43,867 bases of DNA from assembly GCA_002314195.1 (NCBI GenBank), contig DCCQ01000125.1, forward strand, positions 1-43,867, written 5' to 3'. Of the stretch, positions 1 to 8,856 are shown piece by piece. The DNA is from Bacteroidales bacterium UBA1077. GTDB taxonomy: Bacteria > Bacteroidota > Bacteroidia > Bacteroidales > UBA932. A program made the position numbers and the translations under genes. Each line of letters opens with the position of its first letter. Position 1 is the stretch's first letter. Below the pieces are notes generated by a model that was given only the letters and a program-made list of their open reading frames with translations, was not told where the DNA came from and did no database searches.

Positions 1-317
1 GTGGCGTCGAATCTGGCATGGAATCCGGAATCGCAAAGCGCAATCGAATGTACCTTGATTCCGGCGGGTAAAATGGCATTTATTTTGTAGCCAATCGCGC
101 TTGCGTCAATGTCCGGATTGGAGACCTCGAAGTGGGCGACGTAATTGATTGCGTTGACCTTTGAATCCGTCCTTCCGGCACCCGTGACGGCTATGTCCTC
201 CTTCAAGAGAGTCGAAAGAGCATTCTGAAGACACTCCTGAACGGTCGTTGCTTGGTTTTGAATCTGCCAGCCGCAGAATGACGAACCGTCATAGGAAAGG
301 ATGATCCTGTAGCGCAT
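1..317 (-). CDS. truA: tRNA pseudouridine(38-40) synthase TruA, N-terminal part (cut by window edge)
   Basis: TruA converts uridines 38-40 of the tRNA anticodon arm to pseudouridine in the cytoplasm. Reading leftward from the ATG at 317-315, the first 105 codons are open to the window edge. They begin MRYRIILSYDGSSFCGWQIQ, which is the typical TruA start (YDGxxFxGWQ). The family's catalytic aspartate is D51, within GAGRTD. The residues after it read SKVNA, where most family members have xGVHA, so the active-site loop is divergent although the aspartate is kept. The gene is divergent from the moxR-bat operon, with only 44 bases between the start codons. The C-terminal part lies outside the window. 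Identity is confident from the N-terminus; nothing can be said about the intactness of the rest. Confidence 0.88.
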   Translation of the reverse strand, partial: MRYRIILSYDGSSFCGWQIQNQATTVQECLQNALSTLLKEDIAVTGAGRTDSKVNAINYVAHFEVSNPDIDASAIGYKINAILPAGIKVHSIALCDSGFHARFDA

Positions 318-336
318 TTTTTAGATTGTTAGGTTG

Positions 337-344
337 CAAAAATA
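337..344 (-). promoter_or_regulatory. candidate -7 element for truA
   Basis: On the minus strand this reads TATTTTTG, matching the Bacteroidetes -7 consensus TAnnTTTG, about 20 bases upstream of the truA ATG. No good -33 TTTG lies at the usual 19-21 base spacing, so support is weak. No clear plus-strand element for moxR is visible in the same 44-base gap. Confidence 0.3.
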
Positions 345-361
345 GTAAAAAACAAAGTAAT

Positions 362-1354
362 ATGGAAAGTGTAAACATCAAGGAACTCAATGACAGAATC
401 CAGAAGGAGAGCGCCTTCGTGGACATGCTGTCCCTTGAGATGGGCAAGGTCATCATCGGACAGAAGCACCTTGTGGAGAACCTTTTGATCGGACTTCTCG
501 CCAACGGACATATTCTTTTGGAAGGTGTCCCTGGACTGGCCAAGACTCTCGCCATCAGTGCCCTGTCAAAGGCCATCGACGCGAAGTTCAGCCGTATCCA
601 GTTCACTCCTGACCTTCTTCCTGCCGACCTCATCGGTACGATGATATATTCACAGAAAGACGAGTCGTTTGAGGTACATAAGGGGCCGGTCTTCGCCAAC
701 TTCGTGCTTGCGGATGAGATCAACCGTAGCCCGGCCAAGGTGCAGTCTGCTCTTCTTGAGGCCATGCAGGAGCGTCAGGTGACGATCGGAGACCAGACTT
801 TCAAGCTACCGGAGCCGTTCCTTGTGATGGCTACCCAGAACCCTATCGAGCAGGAAGGAACCTATCCGCTTCCTGAGGCCCAGGTGGACCGTTTCATGCT
901 GAAGGTCATTGTGAGCTACCCTAAGAAAGAGGAGGAAAGGCAGATCATAAGGATGAACAACTCGGGCGAGTTCCCGACGGTCAATCCGGTGATCAAGCCT
1001 GAGGACATCGTGCGCGCCAGAGGTGTCGTGAGGGATGTGTATATGGACGAGAAGATCGAGAGGTACATCGTGGACATCGTCTATGCCACCCGTACTCCTG
1101 AGGACTACGGTCTCGGCAAGATCAAGGATCTCATCTCGTTCGGCGCCTCGCCTCGTGCCAGCATCTCGCTGTCAATGGCTTCCAAGGCCTACGCTTTCAT
1201 CAAGAGAAGGGGCTACGTGATTCCTGAGGATGTCAGGGCTGTCTGCAATGAGGTCCTGCGTCACAGGATCGGGCTGACCTACGAGGCCGAGGCGGAGAAC
1301 GTCACGACCGAGCAGATCATCGCCGAGGTCCTCAACGCCGTACAGGTTCCGTAA
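362..1354 (+). CDS. MoxR-family AAA+ ATPase of the Bat operon
   Basis: MoxR ATPases are AAA+ chaperone-like proteins, usually encoded beside DUF58 and von Willebrand A (VWA) proteins, and thought to help assemble or activate them. The protein is 330 residues. Walker A is GVPGLAKT at 55-62 and Walker B is LADE in the segment FVLADEINR near 117-125. The sequence ATQNPIEQEGTYPLPEAQ, typical of the MoxR sensor region, follows. The ATG at 362 is chosen because the product then begins MESVNIKEL and gives a family-typical N-terminus. An in-frame start at 326 would lie nearly inside truA's leader and adds an atypical basic peptide. It is the first gene of an operon that runs to 8766. Confidence 0.93.
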   Translation: MESVNIKELNDRIQKESAFVDMLSLEMGKVIIGQKHLVENLLIGLLANGHILLEGVPGLAKTLAISALSKAIDAKFSRIQFTPDLLPADLIGTMIYSQKDESFEVHKGPVFANFVLADEINRSPAKVQSALLEAMQERQVTIGDQTFKLPEPFLVMATQNPIEQEGTYPLPEAQVDRFMLKVIVSYPKKEEERQIIRMNNSGEFPTVNPVIKPEDIVRARGVVRDVYMDEKIERYIVDIVYATRTPEDYGLGKIKDLISFGASPRASISLSMASKAYAFIKRRGYVIPEDVRAVCNEVLRHRIGLTYEAEAENVTTEQIIAEVLNAVQVP

Positions 1355-1394
1355 TGGTCAATGTGTAGTTGGTTTTTAATCAGACATTGCAATC

Positions 1395-2297
1395 ATGGCG
1401 GCGACTTCATCAGTTAACTCAGCCAACGAGCTGCTCCGCAAGGTCCGCAAGATAGAGATCCGCACAAGGGCTCTGTCGCACCAGATTTTTGCCGGGGAAT
1501 ATCACAGCGCCTTCAAAGGACGTGGTATGGCTTTCAGTGAGGTGCGCGAGTACCAGTATGGGGATGATGTGCGCTCGATGGACTGGAACGTGACCGCGCG
1601 TCTGCGTTCTCCTTACGTCAAGGTCTTTGAGGAGGAGAGGGAGATGACTGTGGTTCTTCTTATCGACATCAGCCGTTCCGGCCTTTTCGGAACGAGCGGG
1701 ATGACGAAGAGGGATATGATCGCGGAGATCGCGGCGGTCCTGAGTTTCTCGGCCATAATCAACAACGACAAGGTCGGGGCGCTTTTCTTCAGCGACAGGG
1801 TGGAGGAGTTCATCCCGCCGAAGAAAGGACGCAGCCATCTTCTTCACATCATACGTGAGATCATCGAACTCAAACCTAAGTCAAACGGCACGGATGTCGG
1901 TCAGGCCCTGCGGTACCTGACGAACGCGATGAAGAAGAAATGTACTGCTTTCGTGCTTTCCGACATGCTGGACGCCAACCCTGACGGCTCGCCCCGCTAC
2001 GAGGATGCCTTGAAGGTGGCGCGCAACCGCCATGACATCTCTGTCATCAAGGTTCATGATCCCCGTGAGAGGACGATTCCGGATGTGGGATTGGTTCACG
2101 TTAAGGATTCCGAGACTGGGGAATCGGCTTGGATCAATACTTCCAGCAGGAAGACGAGGGCTGAATATTCAAAATGGTTCGGTGCCGCCGAGGCTGAGGA
2201 GAAGAAGCTGTTCAACCGCTATCATATTGATTCTGTCGACATTGCTACCAATCAGGATTACGTCAAGGGGCTGATGACATTTTTCGGGAGGAGATAG
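1395..2297 (+). CDS. DUF58 protein (VWA-like), Bat operon
   Basis: The 300-residue protein has the DUF58 signature: GRGMAFSEVREYQYGDDVRS at about 42-61, then WNVTARLRSPYVKVFEEERE. A VWA-like core follows, with a MIDAS-type DISRS at 91-95. DUF58 proteins are regular partners of MoxR ATPases; a biochemical role is not established. It has no signal peptide and no obvious membrane segment, so it is probably cytoplasmic or peripheral. It starts 40 bases after moxR, and the next gene starts two bases after its stop, so all are probably co-transcribed. A metal-dependent ligand-binding role is inferred from the MIDAS motif only. Confidence 0.9.
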   Translation: MAATSSVNSANELLRKVRKIEIRTRALSHQIFAGEYHSAFKGRGMAFSEVREYQYGDDVRSMDWNVTARLRSPYVKVFEEEREMTVVLLIDISRSGLFGTSGMTKRDMIAEIAAVLSFSAIINNDKVGALFFSDRVEEFIPPKKGRSHLLHIIREIIELKPKSNGTDVGQALRYLTNAMKKKCTAFVLSDMLDANPDGSPRYEDALKVARNRHDISVIKVHDPRERTIPDVGLVHVKDSETGESAWINTSSRKTRAEYSKWFGAAEAEEKKLFNRYHIDSVDIATNQDYVKGLMTFFGRR

Positions 2298-2299
2298 AA

Positions 2300-3349
2300 A
2301 TGAAGAGATTTGTTTACGGTCTGTCGCTTTTCTGCGCCGTGATGATTACCATCGCCGCCACAGGACAGCAGGCGCCGCAAGGTAAGGGAATGCTGATAAG
2401 ATCCGAGGATTCCTTCCTTGAACCGTTGCAGAAGCGTGATTCCGCTCTGATCGGGGACCAGTTCCGCTATGGCTTTCACTTGAAGGATGTCGCAGAGGGC
2501 ACGAGGTTCGCGCTCCCGGACTTTTCTAAAGGGTTCATGGACAGTGTGGAGATCGTCCTGCCTTTCATTGTGGACACGGTTAAGGTCCAAGGCAAAAAGA
2601 ACGAGCCTAAGTCGTACGACATAGATGTCTCGATGGTCGTAACTTCCTTTGACGAAGGTAAATACGAACTTCTTCCGCTTTCTTTGATAAGGGCTTCGGG
2701 CGTGGACAGGACCGACACGTTGGTCTTCGCTTCAAAGACACTTGACATCTTCACTATGCCTGTGGACACGACGACCTATCAGATCCACGACATCAAGGGG
2801 CAGATACGTTATCCGTTGAAAGTTTCGGAAGTCATTCCTTATGTTTTAGGAATATGGGCGGTCGCGATTGTCGCCATCCTTATCTGGGCATTCTTTGCGA
2901 TGAGGCGCAGAAATGAATCCGGTTCCATCCACAATGACCCGCCTTATCTGGTGGCTTTGCGTCGGCTCGACCATTTCCGTGGCAGCAAATACTGGGCTCC
3001 GGAGAAGCAGAAGACTTTCTATTCCGGAATCACCGACGCGTTAAGGGAATATATTGACGCACGCTACGGCATCGACGCCATGGAGATGACGACCGCTGAG
3101 ATATTCAAGGATCTCAAGAGTTCCGGTGTTCCTGCAGACCTTTACGAGGAGATGAAGACTCTGTTTGAGACGGCCGATTTCGTGAAGTTCGCCAAGGCTT
3201 CCGCGTCTGATGAGGAGAATGCGGCCGCGCTGCCTGCCGCCGTACGCTTTGTGACAGTCACTTACCAGTCTCAACTTGCCGAGGAGGAGGCCGCACGCAA
3301 GGCAGCCGAAGCGAAATCCCTGGCCAAAAAGGAAGGAGGTGAGGCGTAA
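2300..3349 (+). CDS. membrane protein of the Bat operon, DUF4381-like
   Basis: This 349-residue protein has an N-terminal signal-like segment (about residues 4-21), an extracytoplasmic domain of about 150 residues, one membrane helix near 180-202 (VIPYVLGIWAVAIVAILIW) and a cytoplasmic tail. The tail holds DPPYLVALRRLDHF and a helical region ending in an Ala/Glu/Lys-rich stretch. The layout and position between DUF58 and batA match the DUF4381-like proteins often present in Bacteroidetes Bat operons. Its stop overlaps the batA start (TAATG), which suggests translational coupling. Function is unknown; a scaffold linking periplasmic and cytosolic Bat components is only an inference from topology. 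Confidence 0.75.
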   Translation: MKRFVYGLSLFCAVMITIAATGQQAPQGKGMLIRSEDSFLEPLQKRDSALIGDQFRYGFHLKDVAEGTRFALPDFSKGFMDSVEIVLPFIVDTVKVQGKKNEPKSYDIDVSMVVTSFDEGKYELLPLSLIRASGVDRTDTLVFASKTLDIFTMPVDTTTYQIHDIKGQIRYPLKVSEVIPYVLGIWAVAIVAILIWAFFAMRRRNESGSIHNDPPYLVALRRLDHFRGSKYWAPEKQKTFYSGITDALREYIDARYGIDAMEMTTAEIFKDLKSSGVPADLYEEMKTLFETADFVKFAKASASDEENAAALPAAVRFVTVTYQSQLAEEEAARKAAEAKSLAKKEGGEA

Positions 3350-4332
3350 TGTTCTTTGAATATCCTATATTACTTTGGCTTCTGGTGGTTCCGGCCCTGC
3401 TGGTTCTGCGTTATCTCTACGTGGAACTGAAGGATCGGAGGCCGCACCTCAGGGTTTCAAGTCTCACGCCTTGGAAATCAGGAGGGAATACGATCTTGAA
3501 CGTGGTCAGACATATTCCTTTTGTCCTAAGGATCGCGGCTCTGTCGCTGATTGTCGTGGCGATTGCCCGTCCGCGTTCGTCCACAAAGGTGGAAAAGGTT
3601 GACACGGAGGGAATTGACATCGTGCTTGCGATGGATGTCTCGACCAGTATGCTCGCAAGGGACTTCACTCCGGACCGAATCAGCGCCGCCAAGGACATCG
3701 CCATCGAGTTCATCGCCCAAAGGCCTTCCGACAGGATGGGAATCGTGGTGTTCGCCGGCGAGAGTTACACGCAGTGCCCGCTGACAACCGACAGGGCCAC
3801 CTTGATCAACTTGATGAAAGAGATTTCCACCGACCTCATCGAGGACGGCACGGCCATCGGCAACGGTCTTGCCACGGCTGTGGCCAGAATCAAGGATTCC
3901 GACGCCAAGAGCCGGGTCGTGATTCTGCTGACCGATGGTGTCAACAACTGTGGAGAGATTTCTCCTGAGACCGCCGCCGAGATCGCCAAGACCTACGGGA
4001 TAAGGGTTTACACAATTGGAGTCGGGGCAAATGGCGAGGCTCCATACCCGGTGATGACTCCGTGGGGAGTCCAGATGCAGAATCTCAAGGTTGAACTTGA
4101 CGAGAAACTGCTCTCAAGCATAGCCTCGATGACCGGAGGCAAGTATTTCAGGGCCACCGACAACACGAAACTTGCGGAGATATATTCAGACATCAACAAG
4201 ATGGAGAAGGCCCGCACGACGATTGACAGTTTCCCGGTCTACAAGGAACTGTTCGGCACTTACGCTCTCGCCGCTTTGATCTGCCTGCTGCTGGAAGCTC
4301 TTGTTAAACTGTTGATAAGGAGGTTGCCATGA
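3349..4332 (+). CDS. batA: BatA, membrane VWA-domain protein
   Basis: The 327-residue protein has two N-terminal membrane helices (about 5-24 and 56-74), a VWA domain and a C-terminal membrane helix near 303-322. The metal-ion-dependent adhesion site is DVSTS at 96-100, preceded by IVLAM. The later VWA strands VVILLTDGVNN and IRVYTIGVGA are also clear. Bat proteins were named for aerotolerance in Bacteroides fragilis; their molecular job is unresolved, and a role in envelope complexes with MoxR is favoured. The gene overlaps its upstream neighbour by one base and batB by four bases (ATGA), so the set is one translationally coupled unit. Confidence 0.93.
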   Translation: MFFEYPILLWLLVVPALLVLRYLYVELKDRRPHLRVSSLTPWKSGGNTILNVVRHIPFVLRIAALSLIVVAIARPRSSTKVEKVDTEGIDIVLAMDVSTSMLARDFTPDRISAAKDIAIEFIAQRPSDRMGIVVFAGESYTQCPLTTDRATLINLMKEISTDLIEDGTAIGNGLATAVARIKDSDAKSRVVILLTDGVNNCGEISPETAAEIAKTYGIRVYTIGVGANGEAPYPVMTPWGVQMQNLKVELDEKLLSSIASMTGGKYFRATDNTKLAEIYSDINKMEKARTTIDSFPVYKELFGTYALAALICLLLEALVKLLIRRLP

Positions 4333-5339
4333 TAATTTTCGCCGCACCGCATTATCTTTTGCTGCTGCTCCTGATTCCGTTCTTTTTTCTCGGAATGGGG
4401 CTTTGGTTGTGGAACCGACGCCGCCGTCTGCGCAAATTCGGAGACGAGGCTCTTGTGAACGAACTTATGCCTTCGTGGTCCCGCAACAAATTGTGGGTAA
4501 GAACGGTCCTTTTCTCGTTGGCGTTTTTCTTCTTTGTCATCGGTCTGTCCCGACCTCAGATGGGAGCGAAACTGAAGGAACACAAGACCAGAGGCGCCGA
4601 GATCATGATAGCCTTGGACGTGTCAAACTCGATGCTTGCCAAGGACTATTCTCCAAACAGACTGGAGAGGGCCAAACTGGCAATTTCCAGAATTACGGAC
4701 AAGCTTCAGGATGACAGGATCGGGCTGATCGTATTTGCCGGAACCTCGTTCGTCCAACTTCCGATCACTTCCGATTATGTCAGCGCAAAGATGTTTCTGA
4801 ATTCCATCTCTACCGAGTCCATTCCGATTCAGGGAACCGCCATCGGGGATGCCATCAACACGGCTATCCGCGGGTTCAGCGCCCAGAGTGAGCACAGCCG
4901 GGCGATCATTGTGATCACAGATGGCGAGAACCACGAGGACGATGCGGTGGCCGCCGCGAAACAGGCTGCCGACGCCGGGATCAAGGTTTACACAATCGGT
5001 GTCGGATCAACTGACGGACAGCCGATTCCGATGGACGGAGGCCTTTTGAAGGACAAGGACGGCAACATCGTCGTGACACGTTTGGACGAGGAAACATTGA
5101 AGGAGGTCGCCGCAGCCGGCGGTGGAGCCTACGTTCATGCCGGCAACGATGAGTTCGGCCTGACACCTATCATAGGCGACATCCGCAGGATGGAGGATGA
5201 GGAATATAATTCCGTGGTCTTTGAGGAGTATGACGAGCAGTTTATGTATTTTCTCGGAATAGCTTTGGCGTTCTTCGCCCTTGAGATGCTCATCGGGGAA
5301 AGACGCTCGCGCAGACATTTGTTTGAGGAAAAAAGATGA
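4329..5339 (+). CDS. batB: BatB, membrane VWA-domain protein
   Basis: This is a paralogue of BatA with the same plan: N-terminal hydrophobic helices (about 7-27 and 58-74), a VWA domain with MIDAS DVSNS at 97-101, the strands IIVITDGENHEDD and IKVYTIGVGS, and a C-terminal membrane helix near 306-320. It is 336 residues, normal for the family. It probably acts with BatA as paired VWA modules facing the periplasm. Its stop overlaps the batC start region (ATGATG). The tandem batA/batB arrangement and shared domain order make the assignment secure, although which paralogue carries which function is unknown. Confidence 0.92.
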   Translation: MIIFAAPHYLLLLLLIPFFFLGMGLWLWNRRRRLRKFGDEALVNELMPSWSRNKLWVRTVLFSLAFFFFVIGLSRPQMGAKLKEHKTRGAEIMIALDVSNSMLAKDYSPNRLERAKLAISRITDKLQDDRIGLIVFAGTSFVQLPITSDYVSAKMFLNSISTESIPIQGTAIGDAINTAIRGFSAQSEHSRAIIVITDGENHEDDAVAAAKQAADAGIKVYTIGVGSTDGQPIPMDGGLLKDKDGNIVVTRLDEETLKEVAAAGGGAYVHAGNDEFGLTPIIGDIRRMEDEEYNSVVFEEYDEQFMYFLGIALAFFALEMLIGERRSRRHLFEEKR

Positions 5340-6118
5340 TGAATATATTGAAATATGTTTTGACTGCGGCTTTGCTGACACTTTCCTGTGTGGCGGCTTT
5401 GGCGCAGACTGACCGCAAGGAAGTCCGGGCCGGCAACCGTCAGTTCAAGAAGGGGCATTGGCAGAATGCTGAGATTGAGTACCGCAAGGCTCTGGTGAAG
5501 GACACCTCGTCATTCGCCGCCAACTATAATCTTGCCGGGGCGCTTTATCGTGAAGGAAATTACGATGAGGCCGGTAAGTCCATGGAAAGATTGAAGGATG
5601 TCGCTCCGATGTCGGCCAATTCCGCTGACTACTATTATAATCTTGGTAATATCGCTGTCCAAAAGAAAGACTGGAAGTCTGCTGTGGATGCCTACAGGCA
5701 GTCCTTGCTGCGCAATCCGGGCGATATGGACGCGAAAGAGAATTATGCTTACGCCAAGCAGATGCTGAAGAACGAAGGTGGTGGCGGAGGCAATGATGAC
5801 CAGAAGAATCAGGATCAGAACAACGACCAAAACCAGAACGGCCAGAACAACAACGACCAGAATCAGGACAAGAATAACAATCAAGACCAGAGCGGTAATC
5901 AGGATCAGAACCAGAATAATGATCAGAACAAAGATCAGAATCAAGGCGATCAACCTAAGCCACAGCAAGGCGAAGGGCAGGGGGACGCCAAGATTTCTCC
6001 TCAGCAGGCCCAGCAGATGCTGAAAGCGGTCCAGGCCCGCGAGAAGGAAACCCAGGACAAGGTCAACAAGGAGAAGGCGGCTCTGCTGAAATCCCGTCAG
6101 AAAGAAAAGAATTGGTAA
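5336..6118 (+). CDS. batC: BatC, exported TPR protein with Asn/Asp/Gln-rich tail
   Basis: The 260-residue protein begins with a signal peptide (hydrophobic to about residue 23, ending ALAQ). Tetratricopeptide repeats follow at about 30-145 (FKKGHWQNAEIEYRKAL, YYYNLGNIAVQKKDWKSAV). A run of five glycines then leads into a low-complexity tract of Asn, Asp and Gln (about 153-212). A charged helical end, with QQAQQMLKAVQAREKETQDK, closes the protein. TPRs usually bind protein partners, so BatC is probably the periplasmic adaptor of the Bat proteins. Two adjacent ATGs (5336 and 5339) are possible starts. It lies between batB and batD with 11 bases to the batD ATG. Confidence 0.9.
   Translation: MMNILKYVLTAALLTLSCVAALAQTDRKEVRAGNRQFKKGHWQNAEIEYRKALVKDTSSFAANYNLAGALYREGNYDEAGKSMERLKDVAPMSANSADYYYNLGNIAVQKKDWKSAVDAYRQSLLRNPGDMDAKENYAYAKQMLKNEGGGGGNDDQKNQDQNNDQNQNGQNNNDQNQDKNNNQDQSGNQDQNQNNDQNKDQNQGDQPKPQQGEGQGDAKISPQQAQQMLKAVQAREKETQDKVNKEKAALLKSRQKEKNW
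5785..5985 (+). repeat. low-complexity repeat encoding Asn/Asp/Gln tract in BatC
   Basis: About 200 bases are built from imperfect repeats of AAT/AAC, GAT/GAC and CAG/CAA codons, giving units such as NDQNQ and NQDQ. The reading frame stays open and both flanks are ordinary coding sequence, so it is an in-frame protein linker. Such tracts can change length by slippage. Confidence 0.85.
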
Positions 6119-6129
6119 AACAGGGGAAT

Positions 6130-8766
6130 ATGAAGAGATTGCTTTACATAGCGGCTTTTTTGTTCATGGCCTTTTTTCAGACCTCTGCCCAGAATGTCAT
6201 CAGGGTTGAGGCACCGAATGTCGTCGCTGTGAACGAGCAGTTCAATGTTACATTCATAATAGAAGGTGAGAAGAGCCCGTCGGATTTTCATTGGTCCGAG
6301 GGTGATGATTTCCAACTGGTCTGGGGGCCGCAGAAAGGATCCAGTTCCAGCATTCAGATCATCAATGGAAAGAGGTCTTCTTCCCATCAGACAACATTCA
6401 CATATATTCTGATTCCTAAATCCACCGGAACATTCCAACTTCCTGCCGCCACGGCCACGCTTTCCGGTGACAGGATCACATCTAACCAAGCCTCCATCCA
6501 GGTTGTCAGCGAGGGCGCGTCCTCTTCACAGTCCTCGGGACAGAACGGAGGCGGTAAATCCTCAGGCGGGCAGTCCTCTTCCTCCTCCGGCTCTGGCGAT
6601 ATCTCTTCAGACAATCTCTTCATGAGGTTGTCCCTAAGCCGTTCGGAAGTGGTTGTCGGAGAGCCGATCACGGCGACACTGAAGATTTATCAAAGAGCCA
6701 ATATCGTCGGATTTGAGAATGCCAAACTTCCGACTTTCAATGGCTTCTGGAGTCAGGAAACCTATGTTCCGGACAACATAGAGTTCAAACGCGAAAGTTT
6801 GGATGACAAAATCTACAACACGGCGGTTCTCCGTACGTATGTTTTGATTCCGCAAAAGTCCGGAGTCATCACCATCGATCCATCGGAACTTGTCTGTGTC
6901 ATAAATGTAAAGGTCAACAATTCGACATCGGGCAGTATCTTTGACCAGTTCTTTCAGGATGACTACCGTCAAATCAGGAAGAGGGTGACAACTCCTGCCG
7001 TCAAGGTAAAGGTGAATCCGCTTCCCGCCGGGCAGCCGGCGTCTTTCGGAGGCGGCGTAGGTAATTTCGGAATATCCGCGCGGCTCACCACCGAAAACCT
7101 TAAGACGCACGATGCGGCTTCGCTGATCATCACTGTCTCGGGACGTGGAAACGTTGCCCTTTTGGAGGAACCGAAAGTCAATTTCCCTCCTGATTTCGAG
7201 GTGTATGACACCAAGACGACCGAGAACACGGACAAAAGCACCGGCGGAACGTCCGGCAGCAAGTCTTTTGAATATCCATTCATCCCTAGAAGCCACGGTG
7301 ACTTCACGATTGATCCGGTTGAATATTCCTATTATGATGTCAATGCCGGTAAATATGTGACCCTCAAGACTGAGCCGTTGCACATCAAGGTGGCCAAGGG
7401 AAAGGGCGGGGATTCCGCCCCTGTCACGACCGTGACATCTGGAGTCGAGAGGAAGGACGTAAAGAGCCTTGCGGATGACATCAGGTTCATATTCACAGGC
7501 AAGCCGAATCTTTCCGGCTCAGGAGCGTACTTTGTCGGTTCGGCATTTTTCTGGATTCTGCTGGCCTTGATGATTCTTGGGGCGGCCGCCGTGTACCTCG
7601 CGTTCCGTAAGGTTGCGGCGATGCGGGCAGATGTCGCCGGCACGAAGAACCGCCGCGCCACAAAGATGGCTCAGAAACGTCTCAAGCAGGCCGGCGAGTA
7701 TCTTGACAAGAACCTCTACACGGCTTTCTATGAGGAACTTCACAAAGCTCTGATCGGATTTGTTTCCGACAAATTGAATATGGATATGTCTGAGATAAGC
7801 AAGGATAACATCGCTTCCGCTCTTACGGATGGTGGAGTCAGCGAGGAGCAGACCAAGGCTTTCACGGATCTTTTGGATGCTTGCGAGTTCGCCCGCTATT
7901 CTCCTGACGGAGGCAATGAGGCGATGAGATCTCACTATGAAGCTGCATTGAATGTGATTTCGTCAATTGACTCTGGACTTAGGAACGGTGGAAAATCTCT
8001 GAGAAAGGCAGCCACGGTCGTGACCTTGCTCCTGTCTCTCGGATTTTCCATGAATATTCAGGCGAAGGATCTGGACTCCCTCTGGACGGCAGGAGTGCAG
8101 GCCTACACGGATGGTAAGTTCTCCGATGCCTCTGAGGTTTGGACTTCAATTGAAAAGTCCGGACAGAAATCCGCCACGCTTTACTACAACCTTGGCAACG
8201 CTTGGTTCAAGCAGGGCAACTATCCTAAGGCGATTCTGTACTATGAACGGGCCTTGAGACTTGATCCTTCATATTCAGACGCGCGTTACAATCTGGAGTT
8301 CACCAATAATTTCGTGCAGGACAAGATCGAGCCGGTCCCAGAATTCATTTTGAAGAGCGTGGCAAGGAAAGTCTGCTATTTGATGGGTTCCAACGCATGG
8401 GCAGTCATATTCCTTACGCTGCTAGCCGCCGCCTTGATGATGGGACTTTTGTTCCTTTTGGGTGTGTCTGCCGGCAAGAGACGTGCCGGGTTCTATTGCG
8501 GAATAGCGCTTCTGTTGCTTTCCGCCGGGGCCTTGAGTTTCTCAATATGGCAGAAATCCGACAGTGTGAAGACCAATGCGGCGATTGTGATGTCACCGGT
8601 CTCTACAGTGAAGAGCTCACCGTCCTCCGGCTCATCCAAGGATCTGTTCGTGATTCACGAAGGCACCAAGGTCACGATTCTTGACGAGGTCGGCACTTGG
8701 AAGAACATCTCCCTCGCTGACGGACGACAAGGCTGGATTGAAACCGCTGATATAGAAATAATCTAA
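6130..8766 (+). CDS. batD: BatD-BatE fusion protein
   Basis: The 878-residue product joins two Bat proteins that are often separate. The N-terminal part is BatD: a signal peptide ending near TSAQN, beta-rich periplasmic repeats (protein BatD family), a Ser/Gly linker near 125-157, a membrane helix near 468-492 and a cytosolic helical domain. The C-terminal part resembles BatE: a hydrophobic segment at about 626-644 that looks like a former signal peptide, TPRs near 660-725 (ATLYYNLGNAWFKQGNYPKA), two membrane helices, and an SH3-like domain over the last 60 residues (KVTILDEVGTWKNISLADG). No stop codon lies between the halves. The ATG at 6130 gives a clean signal peptide; an upstream TTG at 6112 overlaps batC. 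Last gene of the operon. Confidence 0.88.
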   Translation: MKRLLYIAAFLFMAFFQTSAQNVIRVEAPNVVAVNEQFNVTFIIEGEKSPSDFHWSEGDDFQLVWGPQKGSSSSIQIINGKRSSSHQTTFTYILIPKSTGTFQLPAATATLSGDRITSNQASIQVVSEGASSSQSSGQNGGGKSSGGQSSSSSGSGDISSDNLFMRLSLSRSEVVVGEPITATLKIYQRANIVGFENAKLPTFNGFWSQETYVPDNIEFKRESLDDKIYNTAVLRTYVLIPQKSGVITIDPSELVCVINVKVNNSTSGSIFDQFFQDDYRQIRKRVTTPAVKVKVNPLPAGQPASFGGGVGNFGISARLTTENLKTHDAASLIITVSGRGNVALLEEPKVNFPPDFEVYDTKTTENTDKSTGGTSGSKSFEYPFIPRSHGDFTIDPVEYSYYDVNAGKYVTLKTEPLHIKVAKGKGGDSAPVTTVTSGVERKDVKSLADDIRFIFTGKPNLSGSGAYFVGSAFFWILLALMILGAAAVYLAFRKVAAMRADVAGTKNRRATKMAQKRLKQAGEYLDKNLYTAFYEELHKALIGFVSDKLNMDMSEISKDNIASALTDGGVSEEQTKAFTDLLDACEFARYSPDGGNEAMRSHYEAALNVISSIDSGLRNGGKSLRKAATVVTLLLSLGFSMNIQAKDLDSLWTAGVQAYTDGKFSDASEVWTSIEKSGQKSATLYYNLGNAWFKQGNYPKAILYYERALRLDPSYSDARYNLEFTNNFVQDKIEPVPEFILKSVARKVCYLMGSNAWAVIFLTLLAAALMMGLLFLLGVSAGKRRAGFYCGIALLLLSAGALSFSIWQKSDSVKTNAAIVMSPVSTVKSSPSSGSSKDLFVIHEGTKVTILDEVGTWKNISLADGRQGWIETADIEII

Positions 8767-8782
8767 TTGGATTAATATGAAC

Positions 8783-8822
8783 AAGAAAGGCTGGCCAGAT
8801 TTGTTTTCGGCCAGCCTTTCTT
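8783..8822. terminator. bidirectional rho-independent terminator
   Basis: Perfect 14-bp stem (AAGAAAGGCTGGCC / GGCCAGCCTTTCTT) with a 12-base loop. It lies between the convergent batD/E and kinase genes, with T-rich bases on both outer sides, so it can stop transcription from either direction. Confidence 0.9.
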
Positions 8823-8856
8823 ATTCGCTTGAACCGTCAGTTCCAGCGGCGTCTTT

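Noticed and set aside
5785..5985. Repeats in batC considered as a CRISPR array
   Set aside because: Units are short, irregular and continuous without unique spacers, and they encode an in-frame protein tract; no cas genes are present.
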